Assembly: GCA_029582165.1 (NCBI GenBank)
Contig: CM055870.1
Location: forward strand, 48,626,513 to 48,690,512
Reading direction: 5' to 3'
Length of the DNA: 64,000 nt
Source of the DNA: Portulaca oleracea
Taxonomy: Eukaryota > Streptophyta > Magnoliopsida > Caryophyllales > Portulacaceae
The translations under genes and the position numbers were made by a program. Shown here one piece after another: positions 1 to 10,609 of the stretch (position 1 is its first letter; every line of letters begins with the position of its first letter). Below the pieces are notes generated by a model that did no database searches, had not been told where the DNA came from, and saw only the letters and a list, made by a program, of their open reading frames with translations.

Positions 1-1011
1 GCTCTTCCCCGAACCGTGCGTGGCAAGGACTTAGTCCTCGTTGTTGCTGTCGTTTCTCCAAGATGGCGCACTTCGTCGCTTGTTAGAAAACCAACGACGC
101 CACTCACATCGCTAATCTCTTCTTCCAAGAGATAGTGAGGTTGCACGGTGTTCCAAGGACCATTGTTTCAGATCGTGACACGAAGCTTATGAGTCATTTT
201 TGGAGGTCTCTATGGAAACTCCTGGGAACGAAGCTCCTTTTCAGCACATCGCACCACCCTCAAACGGATGGTCAAACCGAGGTCACCAACAAGACCCTCA
301 CTAGCTTGCTACGGGGTCTTATGAACAAGAGTCTACGAGATTGGGATGTTAAGCTTTGTCATGCCGAGTTCGCACACAACCGGGCTCCTTCATTCGCTAC
401 GGGTTGCTCGCCTTTCGAAACATGCTACAAGATGAATCCTATCACTCCCATCGACCTCCTTCCTCTACCTTTGGAGGCATGGGCGAGTTTTGAGGCAAGC
501 GAGAAGGCCGCCGAGATCCAAAAGCTTCATCGCCAGATCCGGGAGAAGATCGAGAGGACTAATGAGCTCTACAAGTCCCGAGTCAACAAGTACCGCAGGA
601 ACATCACCTTCGAACTCGGGGACTTGGTTTGGCTCCATCTAAAGAAGGAACGGTTTCCTTCGGAGAAAAAGCAAACTTATGCCAAGAAGTGAAGGGTCGT
701 TCAAGGTGTTGGAGAAGATAAATGATAACGCGTATAGGCTCGATCTTCTGGGAGATATGGGGGTCTCCTCCACATTCAACATTGGCGACCTTTCACCCTA
801 CATCGAGGATGTTGAACCCGATGCGGATTTGAGGGGAAATCCACTTCAAGAAGGGGAGGATGAAGAGTCTCGGGTTCTGTTCTCGTCCCTCGTGACGTTT
901 GCCAAACGAGCCGCCTCTACTACGGTAAATCTCGAAGTGCAATTCCCGGTGATACCCGGAAACACAAGGGTAGTCTCGGCCATCCATTGGACGGGACCCG
1001 AGACCTTCTAA
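1..1011 (+). pseudogene. Chromovirus (Ty3/gypsy) integrase C-terminal remnant
   Basis: This is the last part of a Ty3/gypsy polyprotein, the enzyme that inserts element cDNA into the genome. The integrase core is visible from about position 55 (FSKMAHF), through the second catalytic Asp (TIVSDRD, about 165-185), to the glutamate helix (HPQTDGQTEVTNKTL). A GDLVW segment and a GDLSPY tail follow. The frame is broken twice: an in-frame TAG at 84-86, and a one-base shift around 680-690 separating the stretch 135-692 from 679-1011. The tail QEGEDEES overlaps the polypurine tract, so the frame runs about 150 nt into the LTR before stopping at 1011. That layout recalls chromoviruses of the CRM type, but no chromodomain could be recognised. 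The 5' end lies outside the window. Confidence 0.8.
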
Positions 1012-1770
1012 GGAGGCCGCTTGCACCCCGACCCCGGAGGCCCGAGGTCGTACCGTACCGTCCCGAGAGGTTGAATAATGTGGTGACGGGGTTCGGGTTA
1101 CTTTTGGAAGCTAAGTGGGCATGCGCAGGCTGTTTGGGGCAGGTTATAGTCGCGGCCGAGTCACACACTGTCACGCTCGAGGAGCGTCACTGCCCCAGGG
1201 GGTCGCGCCCGCGACACCCGCCTGCTGTTTCAACTGATTTTTGGGCAGAATCCTGACTCGCCCGAGTCAGAACTCGACTCGCCTGAGTCATCCGTCTGGC
1301 CAAGCTCATCGCGCCTGTGACGTGAGCGATAGCGCCCGCGACGTCTCGCCAATACCGATTCTGCTGCCGACCAGTGGTACGTCGCGCCCGAGTCATGCCC
1401 GTTTTCTTCTAATTTTTGCCTGCCAAAATGACTGTGTTTTGGCTTGCCTCCTTTTTGTATAAATACTTGTTGGCCCTCATTTTCTGGGCAGTTTTTGATG
1501 AAATTGAATGCCATTGCTTGAGAGCTCTCTAAGCCTCTCCCCCAAAATTCTTGTTTACTTTATCCAATCTTTGTTTGGTGGTGTTCAAGTCATTTCTTTA
1601 GTGATTAATGGTGGTTTAGCCTAATTAGTCATGGTGGAATGTTAGGCCAAGGTTGTGCACTCTCCTAGCCAAGGTCATATGAAAACCCTATCGTGTCCAA
1701 GCTCCGTTTTCCTTTGATTTTCTTCCGAAAACTCAAGCATCATTCATCCCACCACGACGGTAAAGCTCCA
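861..1770 (+). mobile_element. 3' LTR of the first chromovirus (element A)
   Basis: A purine run (AAGAAGGGGAGGA, 848-860) is followed by TG at 861. The same purine run precedes the 3' LTR of the related element at 50817. The end is set at 1770 because GACGGTAAAGCTCCA matches the end of the other element's 5' LTR (GACGGTAACACTCCA, 48840-48854). Only the last 390 bases or so (TATA box, R-U5) resemble the second element; the first part of the LTR differs. The 5' LTR lies outside the window, so a target duplication cannot be tested. It holds several GC-rich palindromes at 1202-1300. Confidence 0.6.
1458..1465 (+). promoter_or_regulatory. LTR TATA box
   Basis: TATAAATA lies in a stretch (CTTGTTGGCCCTCATTTTCT downstream) conserved with the LTRs of the second chromovirus, where the same box occurs at 48538-48545 and 51566-51573. 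Conservation across diverged LTRs makes it the likely core promoter of the family. Confidence 0.6.
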
Positions 1771-2222
1771 GTTCTTAGTGTTATTATCACTTTGCAGCTG
1801 CTCATAGCAATGATCTTTTCCACCCTTGGTTCTGTCATCTGTATATTTTGCAAGACCTTCACATCAATTCCTTCATTTGCAATGCAAATTATGCTCCTCT
1901 TTAGCCATTCTACAATTTCAGAGCTTTTCATGTCTTGAATCCTCCCAAGTTTCTCTTGTGTCTCCCTTGGTTTCTCCAAGTTATGAACCCTTGTCTCGTT
2001 CCTAACCCAAATTCGCTTGGTACCTCGTTGTTGTTCACTCTTTCTCCTGGCGAAGTTTACTTGTAACTGGTGGCCCCCAATGACCCTTCTATCGAACCAT
2101 TCCACACTTGCTTTTGCGTGTTCTTCCCTCCAGAAATATACAAAACCAAATTTGTTCTTTACTTTCTTTCTCCAGAGAATGTATGTTGCTCGAACAACTC
2201 CTATCTTTTCAAAAATTCCTTA
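1771..2222 (-). pseudogene. RRM fragment, probably from a LINE ORF1
   Basis: On the - strand the frame reads GVVRATYILW, then an RNP1-like core KNKFGFVYF at about 2135-2160, then VEWFDRRVIGGHQLQVNFAR. This is the second half of an RNA-recognition motif. It is followed by a basic linker and about 70 residues without a recognised domain. An in-frame stop lies just upstream of the motif, near 2222. RRMs of this style occur in ORF1 of some plant L1-type LINEs (BNR-like) and in other plant reverse-transcriptase-associated proteins, so LINE origin is an inference. The frame runs into the end of the neighbouring LTR and is cut there, so the LTR element probably inserted into this sequence. Confidence 0.5.
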
Positions 2223-3468
2223 ATTTGAGGCCATGTTTGTCGAGGCTTCTTGGTAAATTTCCTATGAAAAGCCCTACACCTCGCCCCTCCTTCCGACTCA
2301 CCTCCTGTCTCCACCTTCTCTCTCTACTTTTTCTCTCCATTATAATTCCCTATTTGAACTGGAGTAAGTAGATTGTTGTTTAATTCATATATCAAAGATA
2401 CTCACAACTTTGAGCCATGGTATATATCTATATTGACAATATTAACTGACATGTTGACATTTTCTAATTTTTTTAACAAAATAATACAAGCCTCATTACT
2501 TTTTGACAATGGACATACTCAATGTCACTTAGAATTTATTCGTTGTAAGAAATTGCGATTCATAACTAGGAGACGTTGTTGGTTGCTAAATCGATCGCAT
2601 CGACTAGGTAATTCCTATCATCAGATGTAACACATGTAATCATTACCCCAATTTATATTTCTTTACCTCCCATTCCACATTTTATCATTGACTATTTGCC
2701 TCAAATTATAAATTTCGCTGTATGCATATCATTTGCAGGCTTCATATTCGCATCTTTGCTGAAAGTGCTAATATTGATCCAATTTCTTTTCCTGCTTGCC
2801 CCACTTGCAACGATTGTTCAAAATTTTACTAGAAGTTGTATATATATTATATGCCTTATTGCATGAGTAGTTACAAAGGCTATGAGTTTTTGTCATTCAA
2901 CCTTCTTTCAAAGGTCAATATGAGGCCTTAATTGAGTCAATTACATCAATTAATTGGGATGAAGAAGTTTTAATGTCGAGACATAAAAATGATCATTAGT
3001 GTTGTATGTAATATGAAAATTGCATCAGTTTAATTTCACATGTTAATATTTCATTACGTAATTATTGTTTTCTTGGTACTTTTCCCCGCTAGTGTACGAA
3101 ACATCGATATCTTTTACCATCTTATTTGGCGTGTCATTTACAATATTCCTTAGTCACTATTGTTGAACTCATAATTTTATAATAGTTTTGTTTTATTTGA
3201 CCCAAAAATTATGTTTTTCAACTTAGATTGTAATGGACTAAAGCAAAATGCGTCATCAAACTCATATGTTTCTTTTCCATAGAGTTTTACATTAACAACC
3301 GATTTTTAAATCTTGAGCCAATTGAGGCCAGTCTCTCTAAATTGAAAAATTTAAAGGTAAGACAACTATACATTTGACATTTTCAACCCCTCCATACCTT
3401 GCCTTGGCCAGATTTTGGAGTATTGGTTTTGATTTATTTGTTTTATTTGACCGAACAATTTCTTAACT
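2223..3468. other. AT-rich sequence without a recognisable gene
   Basis: No coherent reading frame, RNA gene or repeat could be supported. Around 3300-3360 a short frame reads LEPIEASLSKLKNLK before a GTAAGA donor-like site. It could be the ghost of a leucine-rich-repeat exon, but it is too short to call. Confidence 0.4.
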
Positions 3469-3523
3469 GTGATATACAACGATAGCAACGAGGTGGATCG
3501 GGGATGGGGGAGTATATCCCCGC

Positions 3524-4867
3524 TGTAGGACCCGGGAAAATTCCCGAAGGAAAATTTTCCAAGTGTCCCACGGTGTGATAAATTGAAAGAGGTTGCTTAT
3601 TCTTTAAGGGGTTTAATGAAAATCTTATATTGTGTATTTTTTTAATTTTGTTAATTGTTTGGAGATTGACGATTAAAATTTCAACCCGAGACCAAAAAGA
3701 ATTGAGGAAAATCGAGGAGAAGAGGTGAAGCAAACAAGAATAGTCTCGGAACTGACCCGAGCTAACGGCTGGCAAGCAGACCGTGTGGTCTGTGTCAAGA
3801 ACCTCTAGTCAGTCCAGAGACTGTCCTGGGCAGCACCCATGACATTGGCAGGTCGCGTGGCATGCCAGTGCAGAATGCATTTTTTTTATCCGCTTCTTCA
3901 TAAGTTTCACTTTAAAATTTAGGTTTCAAAAAGCCGAAAAAAAAGTGTGAGACAGACAAATCAGATTAACAAAAGGGATTCGCCAATTAATTTTTAAGAG
4001 AAAATTAATAAACTCTAAAAATACAAAACTCCAAAACCGCGAACCATGAGATTCAGATCCGTGGGTAAGGTTACGAATTCGAAAGTAAAAACCTTCGAAT
4101 CCGCCCGTTTGAAGAACGGACTCTACTAGATCGATTTTAAAAAAATAAAATAAAATAAAGAAAAGAAGAGAGAATTATTATTGTTTCATTCCAAATTTTA
4201 TCATTTAGGCCATACGAAATGAAATGAAACATAAGCGTAAAAAAAAGCGAAGAGAAATGAAATATGAACACAATGACATTCATATACACATAAATTTTCC
4301 AAATTATGCATGATTTAAATAAAATGAAAAAATAAAATTTACATTCTAACCTTAATAATCAAGCACTTCAAAAGGCTGTGGATGCAAGGGTAGAGAGTGT
4401 GAGGGGAGAAAAGAAATGAGTTGACGTAGTGTCAATACTCCTAAGTCAACTCGGGGTGAAGAAAATGAATGGAGTAAGTAGAGTATTTATAGTGAGAGTG
4501 AAAGTGAGAAGTAGGGTAAAATGAGAGAGTGGGCCTTTATGCATGCCGCGTGGCTTAACGGCACCCAACACTCATTTTTAGGTCAACATTTGACCCGGAT
4601 GAAGGAAGACGGATCTGGATTCCCAGCGGGCAGGCCGTGTGGCCTGCATGCTGTCCGGACAATTTTATGCTCTTTTTGGGCTTAAATTTGTGGGTTTTGG
4701 GCTGAAATTTTGTGGGTTTAGGATCAAATTTTGGCTTGAAGGCTTGGTTTGCATCCACATTTCTTTTGGCGCTTAAAAATTACAAAACTCCTAGAAATAA
4801 AATGTATAATAATTACAATAAATCTACATTTTTCAACGCTAAATTACTGACGAAATCAACGTCTACA
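3524..4867 (-). repeat. Tat element 3' LTR (left copy)
   Basis: It runs from TGTAGGACCC to GTCTACA and matches 28514-29823 over its length. A stretch of about 30 bp near 4090-4125 is absent from the right copy. The sharpest difference between the copies is at 3765-3830, where one GC-rich palindrome is replaced by another. It also contains GCAGGCC-GTGT-GGCCTGC at 4630-4647. Confidence 0.85.
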
Positions 4868-4890
4868 GATAGCCCTCACTTTGATTGAGT
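4868..4890 (-). other. Candidate polypurine tract of the Tat element
   Basis: Read on the - strand, the bases before the 3' LTR are CAATCAAAGTGAGGGCTATC, directly followed by TGTAGACG. A purine-rich run at this place primes plus-strand synthesis. It is a weak, interrupted tract, assigned by position. Confidence 0.45.
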
Positions 4891-5755
4891 CTGGGTAAGA
4901 CCAAGATCAAAGTAGTTCTTGCTGGTGCACGATTTTCTAACGACGACGTGGGACACAGTGTCCCAAGAGCAGATGCGAAATCTTGATGTCTTGATTTGAG
5001 TAGGATGAGACCCGATGTCTCGAAGACGGATGCAATATCCTAATGACTGGAGAATTGCGAGACTCGATGTCTCAAAAGTGGATGCAATATCCCGTTGATC
5101 TGAGTAGGATGAGACCCGACGTCTCAAAGGCGGATGCGATATCCTAATGACTTGAGAATGACGAGACTCGATGGCTCGGAAGTGGATGCGATATCTTGAT
5201 GATGTAGATGCGATATCTATTGTCAGGGCGGATGCGATGTCCGTTGCTAACGACGACGTAGATGCGATATTTGTTGTCCGGGCGGATGCGATATCCTTTG
5301 CTGGAGATGACTTAGATGCGATATCTGTTGTCGGTTCGGATGCGATATCCTTTGTTGGAGATGACTTAGATGCGATATCTGTTGTGGGGGCGGATGCGAT
5401 ATCCTTTGTCGCAGATGACGTAGATGCGATTATCTGTTGTCTGTTTTGATGTGATATCCTTTGTTGGAGACAACGTAGATGCGATATCTGTTGTCGGGGT
5501 AGATGCGATATCCTTTGCTGAAGAGGACATAAATGCGATCTCTATTGTCGTTCTTGATAACCGAATAATTTATTCTGAGCTGGATGCAATATCCAAATGT
5601 GGAATAATTTATTTTGAACTAGATGCGATATCTGAATGTTGAATAATTTATTCTGAGCTGGATTTGATATCCGAATGTTGAATAATTTATTCTGAGCTGG
5701 ATGCGATATCCGAATGTTGAATAATTTATTCTGAGATGGAAGATAGTTCTTGAAT
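4890..5755. repeat. Minisatellite array in the Tat 3' UTR (GATGCGATATC-based)
   Basis: Diverged tandem units share the core GATGCGATATC (or GCAATATC) and alternate two spacings, for example TTTGTTGGAGATGACTTA and TGTTGTCGGG. From about 5560 to 5740 the array changes to a unit of about 39 bp, TTGAATAATTTATTCTGAGC plus a GATGCGATATCCGAATG core. Open frames here are translations of the repeat and are not proposed as genes. Tandem repeats in the 3' UTR are typical of Tat/Ogre elements and can seed satellites. Confidence 0.8.
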
Positions 5756-5869
5756 AATTCTCTGGCCTTTGCGACGACGGCCAAATGACAATGCTTCAAT
5801 GAATTTCCTGAACCGAGAATTAGGTCTTGATCATTTTTAGAGCTATGAATCGTACCCAAATAAATTTTT

Positions 5870-6095
5870 GGAGATATAAATCATATCAATTTTTTTCTTT
5901 GAGATGTAAATCATATCCAAATAAATTTTTCGGGATGTAAATCACACCTGAATAAATTTTCGGAGTGATAAATTGCACCCAACTGGATTTTCGGAGATGT
6001 AAATCATATCTAAATAATTTTCTGAGGTGTAAATCATACCCGAATAGTTTTTCGGAGATGTAAATCATACCCGAATAAATTTTCGGAAATGTAAA
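5870..6095. repeat. Second minisatellite array (about 33-bp unit)
   Basis: Six to seven diverged units of the type GATGTAAATCATATCCAAAT plus AAATTTTTCGG repeat head to tail. The unit is unrelated to the neighbouring array. It belongs to the same Tat 3' UTR, just outside the LINE insertion point. Confidence 0.75.
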
Positions 6096-6384
6096 TTTAG
6101 CTTGTAGAAGTCATAACACGTGGCTTGCTATGCGTTGGTGGTCATGAATAAAAGAAAAACCTTTAACTTGGTGTGAATGTATCGTACACGTACATATTTG
6201 GTTTTTCAATATGATGAAAAAATGGATGGAATGTGCAGATGGACATGTTGATGAGTTGCAACATGTACATTTACTCCAACTTTCAGAAGGTTGGAGTGCA
6301 ACTCTTTTTTTTTTTTCAAACTAGACCAAGACACAACAAACAACAAAAACAGACTAAAAAAAAGAGAACAAAGAACCAAACAGA

Positions 6385-7055
6385 CTTAAGCAACAACACC
6401 CAAACTACGAATCGCCTGTCGAGCCATTGGAGTGAACCACCTACCTCGGAACCTTTTGGATTTTCCCCGCCAGGAACTTCTTCATTGCAAACCTGCAACT
6501 TACAGCTAGAGCACGACAATCAACCGAAACTCTGTTAGGGTTTAACAAACCTTCCACTGCCAACGTAGAATCCGTACAAATGACCACCTTTGTAAGTTTC
6601 CTCCGCTCCGCCTTAGCAAGCGCAAGTCGGATTGCTAGAAGTTCGCAGAAGCCAACTGATTCGCCTTTCCCGACTTGGCTCCCATGTCCCCACGGCCACC
6701 CCTGAACCATACAAACCCATGTCGCTGCCATGTCTTTGGTCTTCGCATTCCAAGACCCATCCACAACAAAAGTCTCTCCCCCTGTGCAATCCCCCACCTC
6801 CCCCCAATTCACTTCCACATGCTTCAACCCCTCATCCCTTCTTTCTTGGCCTTGCCGAACCACCCGCCCATTCTTCCAGTTATTGACCTCCTCCTGAACT
6901 TGTCGCAATAGGGCTTCCAGCATGCCTCTTGATGCCCTCTCTTGCCCAAGACACACAGCATTCGTGGCCTTCCAAATGGCCCACATTGTGGCGACAAACT
7001 CTCTAAGTTGACCCCCTTCGTCTTCCTTCTCCTTTGCCAAATAGAGAACCCATCC
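6385..7055 (-). pseudogene. LINE ORF2, RNase H domain segment
   Basis: The segment follows an in-frame TGA at 7056-7058 and stays in the ORF2 frame down to 6441. RNase H residues are visible: Asp in FVVDGSWN, Glu in CELLAIRLALAKAE, and Asp in VICTDSTLAVEGL. This plant-type RNase H at the LINE C terminus removes RNA from the hybrid. After VPR at 6441-6452 the frame is lost; the usual short C-terminal tail continues in another frame to about 6385. The 3' UTR and tail follow. Confidence 0.8.
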
Positions 7056-9500
7056 TCAAAGCCACTCCTTCCACTCAATATGAGAGTTTGCTTCAGGACA
7101 GATCCCCAGAAGACTGCCTTTCCACATGTGCGTCACAATTATACACCTTCTAAACAGATGGTCCATGGATTCCTTCTCCTGACCACACCAACACTCATCA
7201 CTCTCAGTCAGGCGCCTCTTTGCTCGATTATGCCCCGTCGGAAGCGCATCAATGCTACACCTCCAAAGGAAGGATTTCCACTTGGGAGGTAAACTGGAAT
7301 GCCAAACTGTCTTCCAAAATTTGGAATCCAAAGTGGAAGGAATTGTCACTCCAGTGTCTTGCTGGAGAAAATTGAAATACCCCTCCTTGACCTTGTACTC
7401 AGTGTTGTTTGCTCCCGGCCACACAAGCATATCCTCAACTCCCTGCTGAGGAGGGAAAACTTGGGCTATACGATCTAGGGACTCCGTGGTGAAAACCTGC
7501 TGAAGAAAGTCCCAGCGCCACACCTGTTGAGCATCCCCATTCTGGACCGCGAGGGAATCTACCCTTAAGTGTTCCACCAACTCCTCCTTTCCCTCTATCA
7601 CTTGAATCTTCCCTCCTGGTACCCACCTCCCATCGATAGCCGAGATCCTATTAGCTCTCCCCACACTCCACCTAAACTTATCTCTAACAGCCCCCACCAC
7701 CTTAGTAAGTCCTCTCCAGGTGTTAGAACAGCTAGACGTCACCTTGTAACTCTGATCTTTTTCAATAGGAGAAGTTGCTCCATATTTGGCTTTCCAAATT
7801 CTAGATATAAGTAAATCCTGCTTTGAATACACCCTCCAAGCCTGTTTTAGCAGCAAGGCCTTATTATGGCACCCAACATGTCGTACACCCAAACCTCCAG
7901 TCCCTTTAGGCATGAACACTGTATTCTTATCCTTCCAGTGGATAGACTTAGACCCATCATTCTTCCCCCACAGAAATCTCACAATGCACGCATTTATCTT
8001 TTTAACAATCGAGCTAAGAATGAGGTACACACTAAAGATATGCTGGTGGAGGACTACCAAAATAGCATTAATAAGAATTAACTTGCCTACCATTGATAGC
8101 ATTCTGAATTTCCAAGCTTGAAGCTGGTTCTGGATCTCCTCAATCATAAAGCCAAATTGATCCGTCCTCTTCCTTTGCACTCTGGTAGGTACACCAAGGT
8201 ATGTTTGACAAAAACCACCTTCCGGGAATCCAAACACCACCTTCATCCCCTCCCGGTCTTCATCAGGAGCGCCTTTAGAGAAACAAATAGATGATTTTTG
8301 AAAGTTAATAACTTGGCCCGATGCAGTGCTATATTTATCAATTACATTCTTTAGGGCAAAACAAGAAGTCGCATCAAGCTCGGTAAAGAAAAGGGCATCA
8401 TCAGCGAAGAACAAATGAGAAACCTGTGGTGCCCCTCTAGCCACAGAGACTCCATTCATCTTCCCTGCAGATACCTCTGTCGTGATCATTGCAGACAGAA
8501 CTTCCATACACAGAATAAAAAGGTATGGAGAAAGAGGATCCCCTTGTCTTAACCCTGCTTCTGGTTCAATAGTATCAGACTGAACACCATTAACCAACAC
8601 TGAGTATCTAACAGTGGTAACACACCGCATCAACAATCTAATCCATTTTTCCGGGAAGGCCATCTTGCGGAGGACAGCTTCCAGAAAGTCCCACTGAATT
8701 CGGTCATAAGCTTTGCTCATATCAACCTTTAAAGCGGCGAACTGCTTACCCCTTCTTCTGGTTGCCAGGAAGTGCAGAATTTCATGAACAACTAAAATAT
8801 TATCTTCCTTCAACCTCCCCGGGACAAATGCCGATTGGAATTTCGAGACTAGTGAATGAATCACCAGTCTCAGTCTATCCACCAAACATTTTGCAATAAT
8901 CCTGTAGATCATATTACAAAGGCTTATTGGGCGAAATTCACTAACCTGTTGCGCCTCCGGCTTCTTCTTCAGCAGAAAAATATTAGTATTGTTGATCTCC
9001 CCCACAAATTTCCCTTTATTCACCGCCTCCAGCACCGTCGCTGTCACCTGTTCTCCCACTATCCCCCAACATTGCTTGAACAATTCCGGCAGAATACCAT
9101 CAGGGCCTGGGCTTTTCCCAGACTGCAACTGCCTAATTACTTTGTCGACGTCCTCTGGGGAGAAAGGCTCTAGTAAAAGCTGTTGTTGTTGTTCCGAGAG
9201 GGACTTGGTAACAGTCCCTACTACTTGTTCCATGACCCGACATCGCACAGATGGCATTCCAATTGTGGGCCAGAAGAGTCTAGCATATTCCTCGTAAAAC
9301 TCTTGCATTATCTGGGCCTCATCAAACGAAAGTTGTCCATTCCTCAATTGGAGGCAATGAACCCTATTTTAAGCCTTCCTCCTGTTGAACTGCCCAAAAA
9401 AGAAGGCAGTGTACTGATCCCCGAGCCCAGCCCAATTCAATTTGCTCTTATGGACCCAAAAATCGTGTACTCCCTGAACCAAAGTTATCATATCCTGTTC
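7056..9500 (-). pseudogene. LINE ORF2, reverse transcriptase and zf-RVT segment
   Basis: The open part 7056-9347 (763 aa) holds the RT fold in order: KSPGPDGILPELF, FRPISLCNMIYRIIAKCL, FQSAFVPGR, ALKVDMSKAYDRIQWDFL, GLRQGDPLSPYLFILCMEVL and the catalytic FADD (LFFADDALFF). The C terminus has the zf-RVT pattern KWKSFLWR, then CWCGQEKESMDHLFRRC. It copies LINE RNA at the nicked target. It is in the same frame as the endonuclease segment but separated from it by TGA (9501-9503) and TAA (9369-9371). A third stop at 7056-7058 cuts off RNase H. All catalytic residues of the RT itself are kept. Confidence 0.9.
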
Positions 9501-10496
9501 TCAGGCCATAGCCTGAGCAAATGCAGAGTCACTCATGCCGAATTTCGCCAAATAATCTTGCCTCTCCTGAAGCCCTTGTAAAACGGTATGAGCACTTTTT
9601 TGTTTTTCATTCTTCAAATCTAACACTACTCGCTTCCCCAACTGGCGGATTAAACTCAACCATTTGACACATTTAAAAGAAGCATTTCCATGAGCTGGAA
9701 TCAAGCCTCCTAAATTTTTGAGTTGCTCCAGAAAGGATTTTAACTTGAGCACCCAAGGATCCAGCCTAAAAGAATTCTGCTTCACTAAAATATGCCCCTT
9801 AACATGCAAGGCGATTAGCGAGTGATCCGAAAAAACAATGGGAAAATTATGGACAAAGGAGTCCGGGAACCTATCCATCCAACCCCCTGTGGCATAAGCT
9901 CTATCAAGCCTTTCCCAAATGCAATTATCCCCTTCCCTCTTATTAGTCCAGGTATATGACGCCCCAGTAAAAGGCACTTCCATGAGTTCTAATTGCTCCC
10001 TCCACCCCCAGAACTGGGCTTCCCCTCTAATGGTAAGGGATCCCCCAGCCTTTTGGGTGTTGTCCTCAACCTGGTTAAAATCCCCCACAATCACATAGGC
10101 CCCTTGTAGCTCATTAAGAGCAGCAGCAAGCTTGTCCCACACCTCTTTCCTGCCTTGTACATAAGGACAACCATACACAAACACAACATACCACACAACA
10201 TCCTTCATTTCACTAACTTTAACGATTACAAAATGTTCATCACAAACTTCCACAGCAAAACGAGAGTCATCCTTCCATCCTAGCACAATACCACCCGACA
10301 GACCAACAGAGTCTACGCCGGTTACAAAATGAAAACCCATTTTTCTAACAGACACCCTAGCAAGATCAACAGACTGCTTCGTTTCAAAGAGGCAAATAAA
10401 ATCCAACCTAAGGAAACTCGATACCCAGCGGACATAAGGAATTGTAGAGAGGTCCGCCTGTCTTAATCCTCTGCAATTCCAGGCTGCAAAAATCAT
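9501..10496 (-). pseudogene. LINE ORF2, apurinic-like endonuclease segment
   Basis: The ATG is at 10496-10494, giving 331 residues before the TGA at 9501-9503. Exonuclease-endonuclease-phosphatase motifs are clear: AAWNCRGLR at the N terminus, CLFETK, VYGCPY, IVGDFNQVED, SYTWTNKREGDNCIWERLDR and the His motif FSDHSLIAL. This domain nicks the target and so starts target-primed reverse transcription. About 110 bp separates it from the end of ORF1. The nick it made is consistent with the 13-bp duplication around the element. Confidence 0.9.
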
Positions 10497-10609
10497 GGCG
10501 AACGAGGAGGCATTTCCCGGGCTGCCTCCGCCACCCTATCAGCAAGAAACCCGAACCACTCTTCTCCTTTCTTCTTATCATCCACCTTCAAAAAACTCTC
10601 GAACTCCTT

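Noticed and set aside
5171..5642. Open frames encoding a DAISVV/DAISFV repeat protein
   Set aside because: They are translations of a tandem DNA repeat in a retrotransposon 3' UTR, without start context or any sign of coding constraint.
4890..6095. Regular repeats as a CRISPR-like array
   Set aside because: The units are head-to-tail and degenerate without unique spacers, and the context is a plant retrotransposon.
6253..6304. Hairpin GAGTTGCA...ACTCCAAC...GTTGGAGT...TGCAACTC as a terminator
   Set aside because: It lies at the LINE target site inside element DNA; there is no transcript end to link it to, and it may be chance.
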